Below are positions 34,345 to 43,210 of a stretch of 64,000 nt of DNA, piece after piece (within the stretch, counting starts at the first letter, position 1; every line of letters starts with the position of its first letter). The stretch is from Thioalkalicoccus limnaeus (GTDB lineage Bacteria; Pseudomonadota; Gammaproteobacteria; Chromatiales; Chromatiaceae): assembly GCF_041197575.1 (NCBI RefSeq), contig NZ_JBDKXB010000009.1, positions 61,741-125,740 on the forward strand. Reading direction: 5' to 3'. A program made the position numbers and the translations under genes. A model generated the notes under the pieces. It did no database searches. It was not told the origin of the DNA and saw only the letters and a program-made list of their open reading frames with translations.

Positions 34345-37300
34345 TCATCGGGCGGCGAGTCGCTCCAAGACCTCGAGCAGCGCATCGCGGCAATCGGCGA
34401 CCGGGTCGTGGTCGGGTGGGGCTTCGGTTATGCCGTGGTGCTGTCCACCGCACGACAGGCCCCGGGCGTGGGCGAGCCGTTCTCTCAGCACGGTGACGAG
34501 ATGCGGGTCGGCGCCCGTGCGCCCAGCGCTGGCGAGCCAGCGAGCCAGAGCGCTTCCGTCATGGCCGATCCTCGGCTGGCACGGCCCGTCCGTTCGGCCG
34601 GGAACCTGGATCGCGCGGCTCCAGGTTCTGACCTCGACCATCGCGTGAAGAAGCAGTTTGTCGGTCGTGTCGAGTTCGCGGATGCCGGACCAGGTCGGGT
34701 CCGGTTGCCACCCGGCCAGCCATTCTGGCAGTTCGTCGGCCGGCATCGCGCGGGCGATGCCGTAGCCTTGGCCGAACCGGCAGCCGAGCCGGAGCAGCCA
34801 GCGACCATGTTCGACGGTCTCGACCCCCTCGGCCAGGATCTGCCGGCGAAACGCGCGGGCCAGGCCCAGCACCCCCTCGACGATCGTCAGGTCATCTTGG
34901 TGCTCCCTCATCCCTGCGACGAAGCTGCGGTCGATCTTGATCAGGCCGGCGGGCAAATGGCGAAGATAGGTCAGCGACGAATAGCCCGTTCCGAAATCGT
35001 CGAGCGCGACCTTGACGCCGAGGTCCTGACAGGCCTCGATGACGCGGCCGACCGCCGCGAGATTGGTCAAGGCGCTGGTCTCGAGCACCTCGAGCTCGAG
35101 CCCGCCGGCCGCCCCGGGATGCACGGTCAACATACGGCGCAGCCATTGAACGAAGTCGGGCCGTTGCAGGTGATAGGCCGCGATGTTGACGCTGAGCGAG
35201 AGGTCCAAGCCGCGCGTTTGCCAGCTTTGGCGTTGCCTCAGCGCCTGGTCGAGCACCCACTCGCCGAGCTCGATACCCATGGTGCCCTGGTCCAATTCCG
35301 GCAGGAAGCTGGCCGGGGACAGCAGCCCCTGTTCCGGATGGCGCCAGCGCAGCAAGGCCTCGCAGCCGATGACGGTCCCGGTACGCATGTCGACCTTGGG
35401 CTCGTAGAAGAGCTCGATCTCCTTCTGATGGATCGCGCGACGCATCCGCGCGAGTTGCGCATGATGGATTCGGACACGACGGTCGAGATCCGCATCGAAC
35501 AGGTTGAAACGATTCTTGCCCGACCTTTTGGCCTCGTACATCGCGAGATCGGCTTGGCGCAACAGTTGCTCGGCATCGAGGGGCTCCATTTGCGGATAGA
35601 TGCTGATGCCGATGCTGGCCGAGATCGTCAGCTCCTCGTCGTCGAGCGGAATCGGTTCGGCGATCACGCCGAGCAGGCGGTCGACGAAGGGCGTGACTTC
35701 GCGTTGGTCAGACAGGTCGACGAGGACAGCGGCGAATTCGTCCCCGCCGATGCGGGCCAAGGTCTCCCCCTTGCGCAACGAGGCCCTCATGCGGTCGGCC
35801 AGGACCATGAGTACCCGGTCGCCGAACTCATGACCGTGCCGGTCGTTGATGGTCTTGAAGCCGTCGAGGTCGATGTAGGCCACGGCCACGAGTCGTCGCC
35901 GGCGAATCGATTGGGCCTGCGCCTGTTCGAGGCGATCGCGCAACAGATTGCGGTTGGGTAGCCTGGTCAGCGGGTCGTAATGAGCGAGGAACTCGAGCTC
36001 GGCCTCATGCGCCTTCTGGGCCGAGATGTCGGCATAGAGTCCGACGTATTGCCGGGTCTGACCCATCTCGTCGCGCACCGCACTGATCGTCAGGATCGCC
36101 GGGCGGATCTGGCCATCCTTGGTGCGATTCCAGATCTCGCCGGTCCAGTAGCCTCGCTCGCGGAGACGTTGCCACATCCGCGCGTAGAACTCGGTCGGGT
36201 GCCGGGCCGAGCGGAAAATTCGCGGGGTCTGGCCGACCAGCTCCCCGTAGTCGTAGCCGAGCGAGCGGCAGAAGGCCTCGTTGGCCTCGACGATGACCCC
36301 GGAAGGATCCGTGATCAGGATTCCCTCGCGCGCATGTGTGAAGACGCTGGCGGCCAGCTTCACCTGGTGCTGCGCGTGCCTCTGGTCGGTCAGGTCGATA
36401 TCGATGCAGTACATCTCGGGCTCGCCCGTTGCGCGACGTTGCATCACATGACTCGAGAACACCGGCACGCGCGTGCGATCCTTGCGAAGCAGTTCCAACT
36501 CCGCGGCCGGGATGGGGATGCCTCGTTCGATCCAATCGCTGATGCCTTGGATGACGGTGGCCCGCATCGTCTCGGGGATGATCAGGTCTTCGAGTCGCTG
36601 GCCCATGGCCTCGTCGGCCGTGTAGCCATAGATCTCTTCGCTCGCCTCGTTCCAGAAGATCACGCGCCGATTCGCATCGTAGCCTTGGACCGAGATGCGC
36701 GGGAGCCGCTCCAACAGTTGCCGGAATCGCCCCTCGCTGTGCCGCAACGCGGCATCGAGCCGAGCATGCTCGAGCTCGGCGGCCACCGGCCTGTCGAAGA
36801 TATCGACCAGCATCCGCACGGCGCCGAGGTCGGCGAACGGGCGGCGGTTTTCGAGCAGGATGATCCCGAGCGGGACCCGATGTTCATCGAACAAAGGCAG
36901 TTCATAGCGGGCGGCGATGTCCTGGGTCGGTTTGGATCCCTCGTCGCTCTCGGCGACCCCGACGAGGCCGACAGGGGTCGGGTCTCCGACGATCTCGTCG
37001 GAGCCGCCGCGTTCCGCCACAGGATCATCGTATCGCCTCGTTGGCTGCCCGTTGACCCAACCGGCGACCAACCGCCGCCCGGTTCCCGCGGGGTCGAGGT
37101 GGCCGATGAAGACGCGATCGACCTCCAATTCCTCGGCAAGATGCCGGCAGATGGCCTCGTGGAAGGCCTCGCCGGACAAACCGGCGAGTCGGGTCGTCAG
37201 CAGATCCAGTGCGGTTTCGAATCGTCGCCGATCCGTGATGTCGCGCGCGAGTGCGAGGAAACGCCTGTCGGCGTGGTCTGAACGCCCCAGCTCGACGATC

Positions 37301-37632
37301 GACAGTTCGAACCAACGGCGCCCCGCCGGCGTATCGAGCCGGTACTGGGAGCCGCGCGAGGCTCCGGTGCCGGCGGCCTCCTCGAGTGCCGCGAGACAGA
37401 CCCCGGCCACCTTCTCGGGCAGGATTTCACCGAGGGGGCGACCGAGCAAGTCCGGCGGCCGGACGGCCAGTGCGTCCTCGGTCGGCGCATGGTAGGCATG
37501 GATGCGACCATCCCGATCGACCTCGAACACCAGATCCGGGAGGGCCTCGAGAAGGGCTCGCAGGCGGAGGTCGTCGCCGAAGGGCCGGTATGCGGAAGGC
37601 AGATGCGCAGCGGAAGTCAATGATGTCTCCAT
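34345..37632 (-). CDS. PAS/GAF/PAS/PAS/GGDEF/EAL cyclic-di-GMP protein
   Basis: 1095 residues, no membrane span. A PAS domain (about 10-130), a GAF domain (about 150-300), two more PAS domains (about 310-550), GGDEF (about 570-725; motif IGGDEF near 628) and EAL (about 740-990) come in order. The EAL catalytic set is complete (CEALLRW, ELEVLETSAL, DDFGTGYSSL, KIDRSF, AEGVE), so phosphodiesterase activity is likely. The GGDEF motif is also intact, but its inhibitory site is degenerate (RKGE). A C-terminal tail of about 100 residues lies beyond EAL. ATG 37632 was chosen; an in-frame ATG at 37710 exists. It stands alone. Confidence 0.9.
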   Translation of the reverse strand: METSLTSAAHLPSAYRPFGDDLRLRALLEALPDLVFEVDRDGRIHAYHAPTEDALAVRPPDLLGRPLGEILPEKVAGVCLAALEEAAGTGASRGSQYRLDTPAGRRWFELSIVELGRSDHADRRFLALARDITDRRRFETALDLLTTRLAGLSGEAFHEAICRHLAEELEVDRVFIGHLDPAGTGRRLVAGWVNGQPTRRYDDPVAERGGSDEIVGDPTPVGLVGVAESDEGSKPTQDIAARYELPLFDEHRVPLGIILLENRRPFADLGAVRMLVDIFDRPVAAELEHARLDAALRHSEGRFRQLLERLPRISVQGYDANRRVIFWNEASEEIYGYTADEAMGQRLEDLIIPETMRATVIQGISDWIERGIPIPAAELELLRKDRTRVPVFSSHVMQRRATGEPEMYCIDIDLTDQRHAQHQVKLAASVFTHAREGILITDPSGVIVEANEAFCRSLGYDYGELVGQTPRIFRSARHPTEFYARMWQRLRERGYWTGEIWNRTKDGQIRPAILTISAVRDEMGQTRQYVGLYADISAQKAHEAELEFLAHYDPLTRLPNRNLLRDRLEQAQAQSIRRRRLVAVAYIDLDGFKTINDRHGHEFGDRVLMVLADRMRASLRKGETLARIGGDEFAAVLVDLSDQREVTPFVDRLLGVIAEPIPLDDEELTISASIGISIYPQMEPLDAEQLLRQADLAMYEAKRSGKNRFNLFDADLDRRVRIHHAQLARMRRAIHQKEIELFYEPKVDMRTGTVIGCEALLRWRHPEQGLLSPASFLPELDQGTMGIELGEWVLDQALRQRQSWQTRGLDLSLSVNIAAYHLQRPDFVQWLRRMLTVHPGAAGGLELEVLETSALTNLAAVGRVIEACQDLGVKVALDDFGTGYSSLTYLRHLPAGLIKIDRSFVAGMREHQDDLTIVEGVLGLARAFRRQILAEGVETVEHGRWLLRLGCRFGQGYGIARAMPADELPEWLAGWQPDPTWSGIRELDTTDKLLLHAMVEVRTWSRAIQVPGRTDGPCQPRIGHDGSALARWLASAGRTGADPHLVTVLRERLAHARGLSCGGQHHGITEAPPDHDPVADCRDALLEVLERLAAR

Positions 37633-38041
37633 CCGTGACCCGGTCGGTTGGACTCGAGTCGAGCTTCGCGGCCAACCGCTGTCGAGTTCTCGACGACCCG
37701 ACCCGGTCACGGACGCCCCGGTTCTTTGGCCGGCAGATTCGGAGCTTCATTGCCACAGGGCCTGTGCTCCACGGCCCGGCGCAAACTCGGCAGAGAGCAT
37801 CCGGCCGGACCATCATGACTCGAATTCTAGCCGACAACCGGGATGTGATTGGCAAATGGCGAAACGGATCGGCAAGGAATGCACCACCACCGATCCCAGC
37901 CGGGGGTTGAGCCGAACGTAGAGCCTGTTCCGATGGACCTTGTGTCTCTGGTCCGCGCGGGGCCGATGGTTGGGCGTCACAGAATGGTCATCTTCGTGTC
38001 ATAAGATCACGCGATCGCCAGCAGCACAGGACGATAGTCTG
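37633..38041. other. Intergenic region upstream of the Sel1-repeat gene
   Basis: About 410 bp separating the divergent GGDEF/EAL and Sel1-repeat genes. The only clear structure is the Pho-box-like repeat at 37975-38003. No convincing small gene or RNA was seen in the remainder. Confidence 0.4.
37975..38003 (+). promoter_or_regulatory. Pho-box-like repeat upstream of Sel1/FKBP genes
   Basis: Three 7-mers spaced at exactly 11 bp: CGTCACA (37975), GGTCATC (37986) and TGTCATA (37997). This is the PhoB half-site pattern. It ends 38 bp before the Sel1-repeat start; no good -10 follows at the expected distance, which weakens the call. Confidence 0.5.
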
Positions 38042-38926
38042 ATGCCTCGCATTCCTGGCCCCCGACCGCCGTGGGTGGATCGGATCCTCGTGGCCGCCTT
38101 CTTAGTCGCGTCCCTGATTGTCGCCTTACCCGCGACGGCGGCCGATGAGGAAGCCGCCCGACCCTCGGCAAGCGGGCCGGAGGCGCGCGCCCACGCCTAC
38201 CTGGAACGGCAGCCGCCCGACTGGGCGGCGGCACGGCTTGCGTTCGAGGAGGCCGCCGAGGCCGGGTCGGTCACTGCGATGGCCTACCTCGGCTGGATTT
38301 ACGAGCAAGGACATGGGGTCCCCGCCGATGGCCGCGCGGCGGCCGATTGGTATGCGCGAGCGGCGCGCGGCGGGGCCCACGACTTTGCCGTCAAGCTCGG
38401 CTGGATGTATCTCGGCGGCGACGGAGTCGCGCGCGATCGGGCGACGGCCGAGGGCTGGTTTCGGCGGGCGATCGAGGCCGGTCACGCGCCGGCGCGGGTC
38501 GCCTGGGCCTCGGTGCTGATCGCCGATGCGCAGGGTGGGCGCGCGCCGGAGCGGGTGTTCGAGGCACGTGAATTGTTGGACCAGGCCCTCGCCGAAGGGC
38601 TGGCGCCGGCGGCCTATTTCATCGCCCGCTTGTACATCGAAGGGATCGGCGGTCATCCGGTCGATGCCGAGCGGGCGGCGCACTTCACCCGGATCGGTGC
38701 GGACGGCGGCCATGCCGAACTACAGGGTTGGATGGCCTTCATGTACCTGACGGGACGGGGGGTCGAACCGGATCCGGTGGCCGCGGCCATGTGGGCCAAT
38801 CTGGCCGCGGCCAATGGGGATTCGTTGGGCCAGCAGCTGTGGGTGGCGCTCGAGGACGAGCTGTCCGCGGGCGAGGTCGGAACCGCGCGTCGGCGGGCGC
38901 TAGACTGGGCGGTCAGGCACCAATGA
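38042..38926 (+). CDS. Sel1-repeat exported protein
   Basis: 294 residues. A signal peptide (RILVAAFLVASLIVALPATAAD) is followed by about five Sel1-like helical repeats; the pattern AMAYLGWIYEQGHGVPADGRAAADWYARAA recurs in variant form to the C-terminus (last copy AELQGWMAFMYLTGRG). Such solenoids bind partner proteins. A Pho-box-like element lies just upstream and a secreted FKBP isomerase follows after 10 bp, so the two probably share a transcript ahead of pstSCAB. Confidence 0.8.
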   Translation: MPRIPGPRPPWVDRILVAAFLVASLIVALPATAADEEAARPSASGPEARAHAYLERQPPDWAAARLAFEEAAEAGSVTAMAYLGWIYEQGHGVPADGRAAADWYARAARGGAHDFAVKLGWMYLGGDGVARDRATAEGWFRRAIEAGHAPARVAWASVLIADAQGGRAPERVFEARELLDQALAEGLAPAAYFIARLYIEGIGGHPVDAERAAHFTRIGADGGHAELQGWMAFMYLTGRGVEPDPVAAAMWANLAAANGDSLGQQLWVALEDELSAGEVGTARRRALDWAVRHQ

Positions 38927-38936
38927 AGACAGCGAG

Positions 38937-39488
38937 ATGCTGCGCGTCATCATCGTGAGTCTGGTGGCCCTCGCGGGGATCTTCCTGTTCGTCCGCTCGT
39001 GCGGCCTGAGCCCGGCGCAGATCGAGGACCGTATCCTGCTCGCCGAGCTGAATGCCGAGGAGGGTGCCGCCTACCGCGCCGCCAATCGCCTGCGCGCCGG
39101 GGTCGTCACGCTCGCGAGCGGGTTGCAGGTCGAGGTCTTGCGGCCGGGCGACGGGGAGATTCCGACCGAGGACGACTGGGTCGAAGTCCATTATCGCGGT
39201 CGGCATCTCGACGGGCGCGAGTTCGAGAACTCGTGGCGTCGCGGCATGCCGGCGACAGTTCCGGTCGCGCGCACCATCGACGGTTGGCGCGAGACCCTGG
39301 TGTCACTCCCGGTCGGGACGCGTGCGCGGCTCGTCGTGCCGCCGGAGTTGGCCTATGGCCGCGCCGGCGGCGGCGTCATCGGCCCCGAGGAGACCCTGGT
39401 CTTCGAACTGGACCTGCTCGCGATCGTCGTCCCGGACGCGCCGCCGGAGTTCGACCCGACACAGCAGCCGGTACCGGGATTGCGATGA
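38937..39488 (+). CDS. Membrane-anchored FKBP-type peptidyl-prolyl isomerase
   Basis: 183 residues. An N-terminal hydrophobic anchor (VIIVSLVALAGIFLFV) ends before a cysteine-containing RSCG. The FKBP domain covers about 78-165: WVEVHYRGRHLDGREFENS, the hydrophobic IDGWRETL and VPPELAYGRAGGG...FELDLL. The catalytic aromatic positions are broadly kept. It starts 10 bp after the Sel1 gene. Its clients are unknown; periplasmic folding is the likely role. Confidence 0.85.
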   Translation: MLRVIIVSLVALAGIFLFVRSCGLSPAQIEDRILLAELNAEEGAAYRAANRLRAGVVTLASGLQVEVLRPGDGEIPTEDDWVEVHYRGRHLDGREFENSWRRGMPATVPVARTIDGWRETLVSLPVGTRARLVVPPELAYGRAGGGVIGPEETLVFELDLLAIVVPDAPPEFDPTQQPVPGLR

Positions 39489-39640
39489 GGGATTGCGATG
39501 AGGCCCCAACCGTCGGATCAGCGCGGCCGCCCGTCGTCACGAACGGCGATTCGAGAGGCGTTCGATGGCGCTCGATCGCCGGTCGGCCCACGCGCTGCCC
39601 CGGTTGGCCGATCAGGCAGCGATAGGCCGGTGTCGCTGCT

Positions 39641-39680
39641 TGTCATGGTTTCGTCACGATTCCTTCATCTTGCCGTTACC
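39641..39680 (+). promoter_or_regulatory. Pho box of pstSCAB with -10 element
   Basis: Four 7-mers at 11-bp spacing: TGTCATG (39641), CGTCACG (39652), CTTCATC (39663) and CGTTACC (39674). A -10 (CATACT, 39690-39695) follows ten bases later with no -35, the layout of PhoB-activated promoters. The leader to pstS would be about 110 bases. Confidence 0.75.
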
Positions 39681-39808
39681 AGGAGCCGCCATACTGATGT
39701 TCGCTGCGCGACCGCGGACCTTCGTGGCGGCGCGGCTCCACGGGACGGGACCCGGTTTCCTTCCCCGGGTCCGCTCATGATTTCCATTGCCAACTGAGGA
39801 CTATCCAG

Positions 39809-40783
39809 ATGTTGCTTAAGACGACCCTGGCGCTTGGTGTTGCCGCGGCCATGGGCCTGACGGCCTCCATCGCCTCCGCCGAAGTCGATCCGAATCTGCC
39901 CAGCTACGAGCGTGTGTCGGGGATCTCCGGGAATCTGAGCTCGGTCGGTTCCGACACCCTGAACAACCTGATGACACTGTGGGCCGAGGAGTTCGCGAAG
40001 TTCTATCCGAACGTGAACATCCAGATCCAGGGCGCTGGCACCTCGACGGCGCCGCCGGCCCTGACCGAAGGCACCTCGAACTTCGGCCCGATGAGCCGGC
40101 CGATGCGCGACTCCGAGCAACGGGCCTTCGAGGACCGCCACGGCTACCCACCGACCTTGGTGCCGGTCGCGATCGACATGGTCGCGGTCTATGTCAACAA
40201 GGACAACCCGATCGAGTCCCTGTCGCTTCCGCAGGTCGATGCGATCTTCTCGGCGACCCGCGCCTGCGGGTTGGGCGAGGACATCACGACCTGGGGTCAG
40301 GTCGGACTGACAGGCGCTTGGGAAAACCGTGACATCACCCTCTACAGCCGTAACGCCGTCTCTGGCACCTACGGTTTCTTCAAGGAAGTCGCGCTGTGCG
40401 GCGGGGACTTCAAGTCCACGATCAACGAGCAGCCCGGCTCCTCCGCGGTCGTCCGTGGCGTCGAACAGACCCTGAACGGCATCGGTTACTCGGGCATCGG
40501 CTACCGCACCGCGGGCGTGCGCGTCGTTCCTCTCGCCAAGCAGCATGGCGGTCAGGCGTTCGAAGCCACCGGCGACAACGCCGCGACCGGCGATTACCCG
40601 TTGGCCCGGTTCCTGTACATCGCCGCGAACCAGCACCCGAACGATGGCTGGAACCCGATGGAGCGTGAGTTCTTCCGGATGGTTCTCGCGAAGGAAGGGC
40701 AGGAAGTGGTGCACAAGGACGGCTATGTGACCTTGTCGGCCGAGGCCGCCGCGCGGTTCCGCACCGAGGCGAACCTCGACTGA
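39809..40783 (+). CDS. pstS: Phosphate ABC transporter, periplasmic binding protein
   Basis: 324 residues. A signal peptide (TLALGVAAAMGLTASIASAE) is followed by the PstS-type core: SSVGSDTLNNLM, the phosphate-loop region GAGTSTAPPALTEGTSNFGPMSR and YSRNAVSGTYGFFKE. It captures phosphate for the PstCAB importer. It sits behind a clear Pho box. A large hairpin (40783-40835) overlaps its stop codon and separates it from pstC. Confidence 0.95.
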   Translation: MLLKTTLALGVAAAMGLTASIASAEVDPNLPSYERVSGISGNLSSVGSDTLNNLMTLWAEEFAKFYPNVNIQIQGAGTSTAPPALTEGTSNFGPMSRPMRDSEQRAFEDRHGYPPTLVPVAIDMVAVYVNKDNPIESLSLPQVDAIFSATRACGLGEDITTWGQVGLTGAWENRDITLYSRNAVSGTYGFFKEVALCGGDFKSTINEQPGSSAVVRGVEQTLNGIGYSGIGYRTAGVRVVPLAKQHGGQAFEATGDNAATGDYPLARFLYIAANQHPNDGWNPMEREFFRMVLAKEGQEVVHKDGYVTLSAEAAARFRTEANLD

Positions 40784-40835
40784 GGCCCCCGCTGAACCGA
40801 TGCAGGCCCTCGCCGCCGCACGGTGGCGGGGGCCT
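40783..40835 (+). other. Intercistronic hairpin pstS-pstC
   Basis: AGGCCCCCGC (40783-40792) and GCGGGGGCCT (40826-40835) are a perfect ten-base inverted repeat. The right arm can alternatively pair with CCCTCGCCGCC inside the loop. There is no T-run, so it is more likely an mRNA-stabilising or attenuating element that keeps pstS expression above that of the permease genes. Confidence 0.55.
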
Positions 40836-40885
40836 GTCTCGTAAGACGTTCTCGCTACCTCCCTTTGTCAAGTCTGAGGTACACC

Positions 40886-43183
40886 ATGTCCGAGTCCTCG
40901 AGCGAGCTGGCGCGCGCTCCGCGTTCCCTGTTGCCGACCGAAGAGCGTCGCCGGAAGCTTCGGAAATGGCGATCGCTGCGCGACGGCTTCTCGCTCTACG
41001 GCGTGGGTGCCGGCGGTATCGGCGTGATCATCGCGTTGGCACTGATCTTCGTGTACCTGTTCTACGAGACCTTCCCGCTGCTGAAACCGGTGGCCGTCGA
41101 GATACGTGCGGAGTATGCGGTGCCTGGCGACATCGACGGGACACCGACGCTGCATCTGGCACTCGACCGCTTCGAGCAGCTCGGTGCCCGGTTCTCGCAG
41201 TCGGGCGCCATCACCTTCTTCGATGCGCTGACCGGGGAGCCGCGCGAACGGCTGCAGGTGCCGATCCCGGACGGTGAACGGATCACCAGCTTCGGCCGCG
41301 CCGAGGCCCGTCGCAGTCTCTTCGTCTTCGGTTATTCCGATGGCAGCGTGTTGCCGGTGAAGCTCGATTTTGCGCAGGTCTTCGTCCATGGGGAACGCCA
41401 GATCCGTCCCGAGCTGTCCTACCCGCTCGGCTCGGATCCGATCCAGATCGGCGCCGAGATCACCGGCGATTATTCGGCGTTGGCGGTGATCGAAGGACGC
41501 GGCGGCTATATCGTCGCGGTCGGTACCGAAGAGGGCGCCATCGCCGTCGCGATGTTTTCATCGCGGCGGAACCTGATGACGGGCGTAGTCCAGGTACAAC
41601 GCGAGGACTCCCAGCTGCCGCCGCTGGGGCGGCCGGTTCGTCAGATCCTCGTCAACGAATCCCTGCGCAATCTGTTCGCGATCGATGACCGCGGGCGATT
41701 GGCCTCGTATGACATCGTCGATCCGAGAAACGCCTTCCTGATCGAGGAAGTCGATCTGGTCGGCGAAGGCGTCCGTGTGACGGCGGCCGAGTTCCTGGTC
41801 GGCTCCCGGTCGCTGATGGTCGGCGGGTCGGACGGTAGCGTCCGCCAGTGGATGCTGGTCCGCGATGAGGAGACCGGCACGCCGAGGGTGACCCTGGTCC
41901 GAGGCTTCCGCGACCATCCCGGCGCCGTCGATTTCATCGCGCCCGAGTATCTGCGCAAGGGATTCCTGTCCGGGGATCGTTCGGGCACGGTAGGCCTGCA
42001 TTACGCGACCTCGAGTGTCACGCTCGCGCAAGAACCGGTGTTCGAAGCGGGCGTGACGCGGATGGCGATGGGGCCGAACAATGCGCGCGCCCTGATCCTG
42101 AGCGAGGAGCAGGGGCTCATACGGGTGCTGGAGATCGACAACCCGCACCCGCAGACCTCGCTCAGCGCGCTGTGGGGCCGTGTCTGGTACGAGGGGCGCT
42201 CGCAGCCCGAGTTCATCTGGCAATCCTCATCGGCCGACGATGCCTTCGAGAGCAAGCTCAGCCTGGTTCCGCTGTCGGTCGGGACGCTCAAGGCGGCGCT
42301 GTTCGCGATGCTGCTGGCGACCCCGCTGGCGATCATGGGGGCCATCTATACCGCCTACTTCATGGCGCCGTCGATCCGCCGCGTCGTCAAGCCGTCGATC
42401 GAGTTGATGGAGGCCCTGCCGACCGTCATCCTCGGCTTCCTGGCCGGTATCTGGCTCGCCCCCTATGTCGAGAACAACCTGCCGATCCTGGTCACGGGCG
42501 CCTTGCTGTTCCCGGCGACCATCCTGCTCGCGGGTTTTCTCTGGTCGCGTCTGCCGGCCGGGTTCCGCCACCTGATCCCGTCCGGGTGGGAGGCGACCTT
42601 GCTGATCCCGGTCGTGATCGCGACCGGCTGGATCGTCGTCACCACGAGCCCCTGGATCGAGATTGCCTTCTTCGATGGATCGATGCGGCAATGGTTTACC
42701 GATGTCGGCATCCCCTATGACCAGCGCAACGCCTTGATCGTCGGCATGGCGATGGGTTTCGCGGTGATCCCGACGATCTTTTCGATCGCCGAGGACGCCG
42801 TGTTCAACGTCCCGAAGCACCTGACGCAAGGGTCGCTCGCGCTTGGTGCCACCCCTTGGCAGACGGTGACCGGGGTGGTGCTCTTGACCGCCAGTCCCGG
42901 GATCTTCTCGGCCATCATGATCGGGTTCGGGCGGGCCGTTGGCGAGACCATGATCGTGCTGATGGCCTCGGGCAACAGCCCGATCGTGAATTTCAACCTG
43001 TTCGAAGGGATGCGCACGCTGGCGGCCAATATCGCGGTCGAGCTCCCGGAGACGGCGGTCGGCTCGACGCACTTCCGGGTGCTTTTCCTGTCGGCTCTGG
43101 TCCTGCTCGTGTTCACCTTCGTGCTCAACACCGCCGCCGAGGTGGTGCGCCAGCGCCTGCGCAAGCGTTACGCGTCCCTGTAA
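40886..43183 (+). CDS. pstC: Phosphate ABC transporter permease PstC, enlarged
   Basis: 765 residues, more than twice E. coli PstC (319). One span (about 46-66) is followed by a soluble insert of about 390 residues (67-455) with repeated strands such as ITSFGRAEARRSLFVFGYSDGSV and RSLMVGGSDGSVRQWML, suggestive of a beta-propeller. The permease core then follows, with the cytoplasmic EAA-type loop LTQGSLALGATPWQTV. The topology places the insert in the periplasm. Long PstC forms are known in pseudomonads. ATG 40886 follows GAGGT. Confidence 0.93.
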   Translation: MSESSSELARAPRSLLPTEERRRKLRKWRSLRDGFSLYGVGAGGIGVIIALALIFVYLFYETFPLLKPVAVEIRAEYAVPGDIDGTPTLHLALDRFEQLGARFSQSGAITFFDALTGEPRERLQVPIPDGERITSFGRAEARRSLFVFGYSDGSVLPVKLDFAQVFVHGERQIRPELSYPLGSDPIQIGAEITGDYSALAVIEGRGGYIVAVGTEEGAIAVAMFSSRRNLMTGVVQVQREDSQLPPLGRPVRQILVNESLRNLFAIDDRGRLASYDIVDPRNAFLIEEVDLVGEGVRVTAAEFLVGSRSLMVGGSDGSVRQWMLVRDEETGTPRVTLVRGFRDHPGAVDFIAPEYLRKGFLSGDRSGTVGLHYATSSVTLAQEPVFEAGVTRMAMGPNNARALILSEEQGLIRVLEIDNPHPQTSLSALWGRVWYEGRSQPEFIWQSSSADDAFESKLSLVPLSVGTLKAALFAMLLATPLAIMGAIYTAYFMAPSIRRVVKPSIELMEALPTVILGFLAGIWLAPYVENNLPILVTGALLFPATILLAGFLWSRLPAGFRHLIPSGWEATLLIPVVIATGWIVVTTSPWIEIAFFDGSMRQWFTDVGIPYDQRNALIVGMAMGFAVIPTIFSIAEDAVFNVPKHLTQGSLALGATPWQTVTGVVLLTASPGIFSAIMIGFGRAVGETMIVLMASGNSPIVNFNLFEGMRTLAANIAVELPETAVGSTHFRVLFLSALVLLVFTFVLNTAAEVVRQRLRKRYASL

Positions 43184-43210
43184 CCCCGGATCCGAGTCGA
43201 GGTAAGCGAA

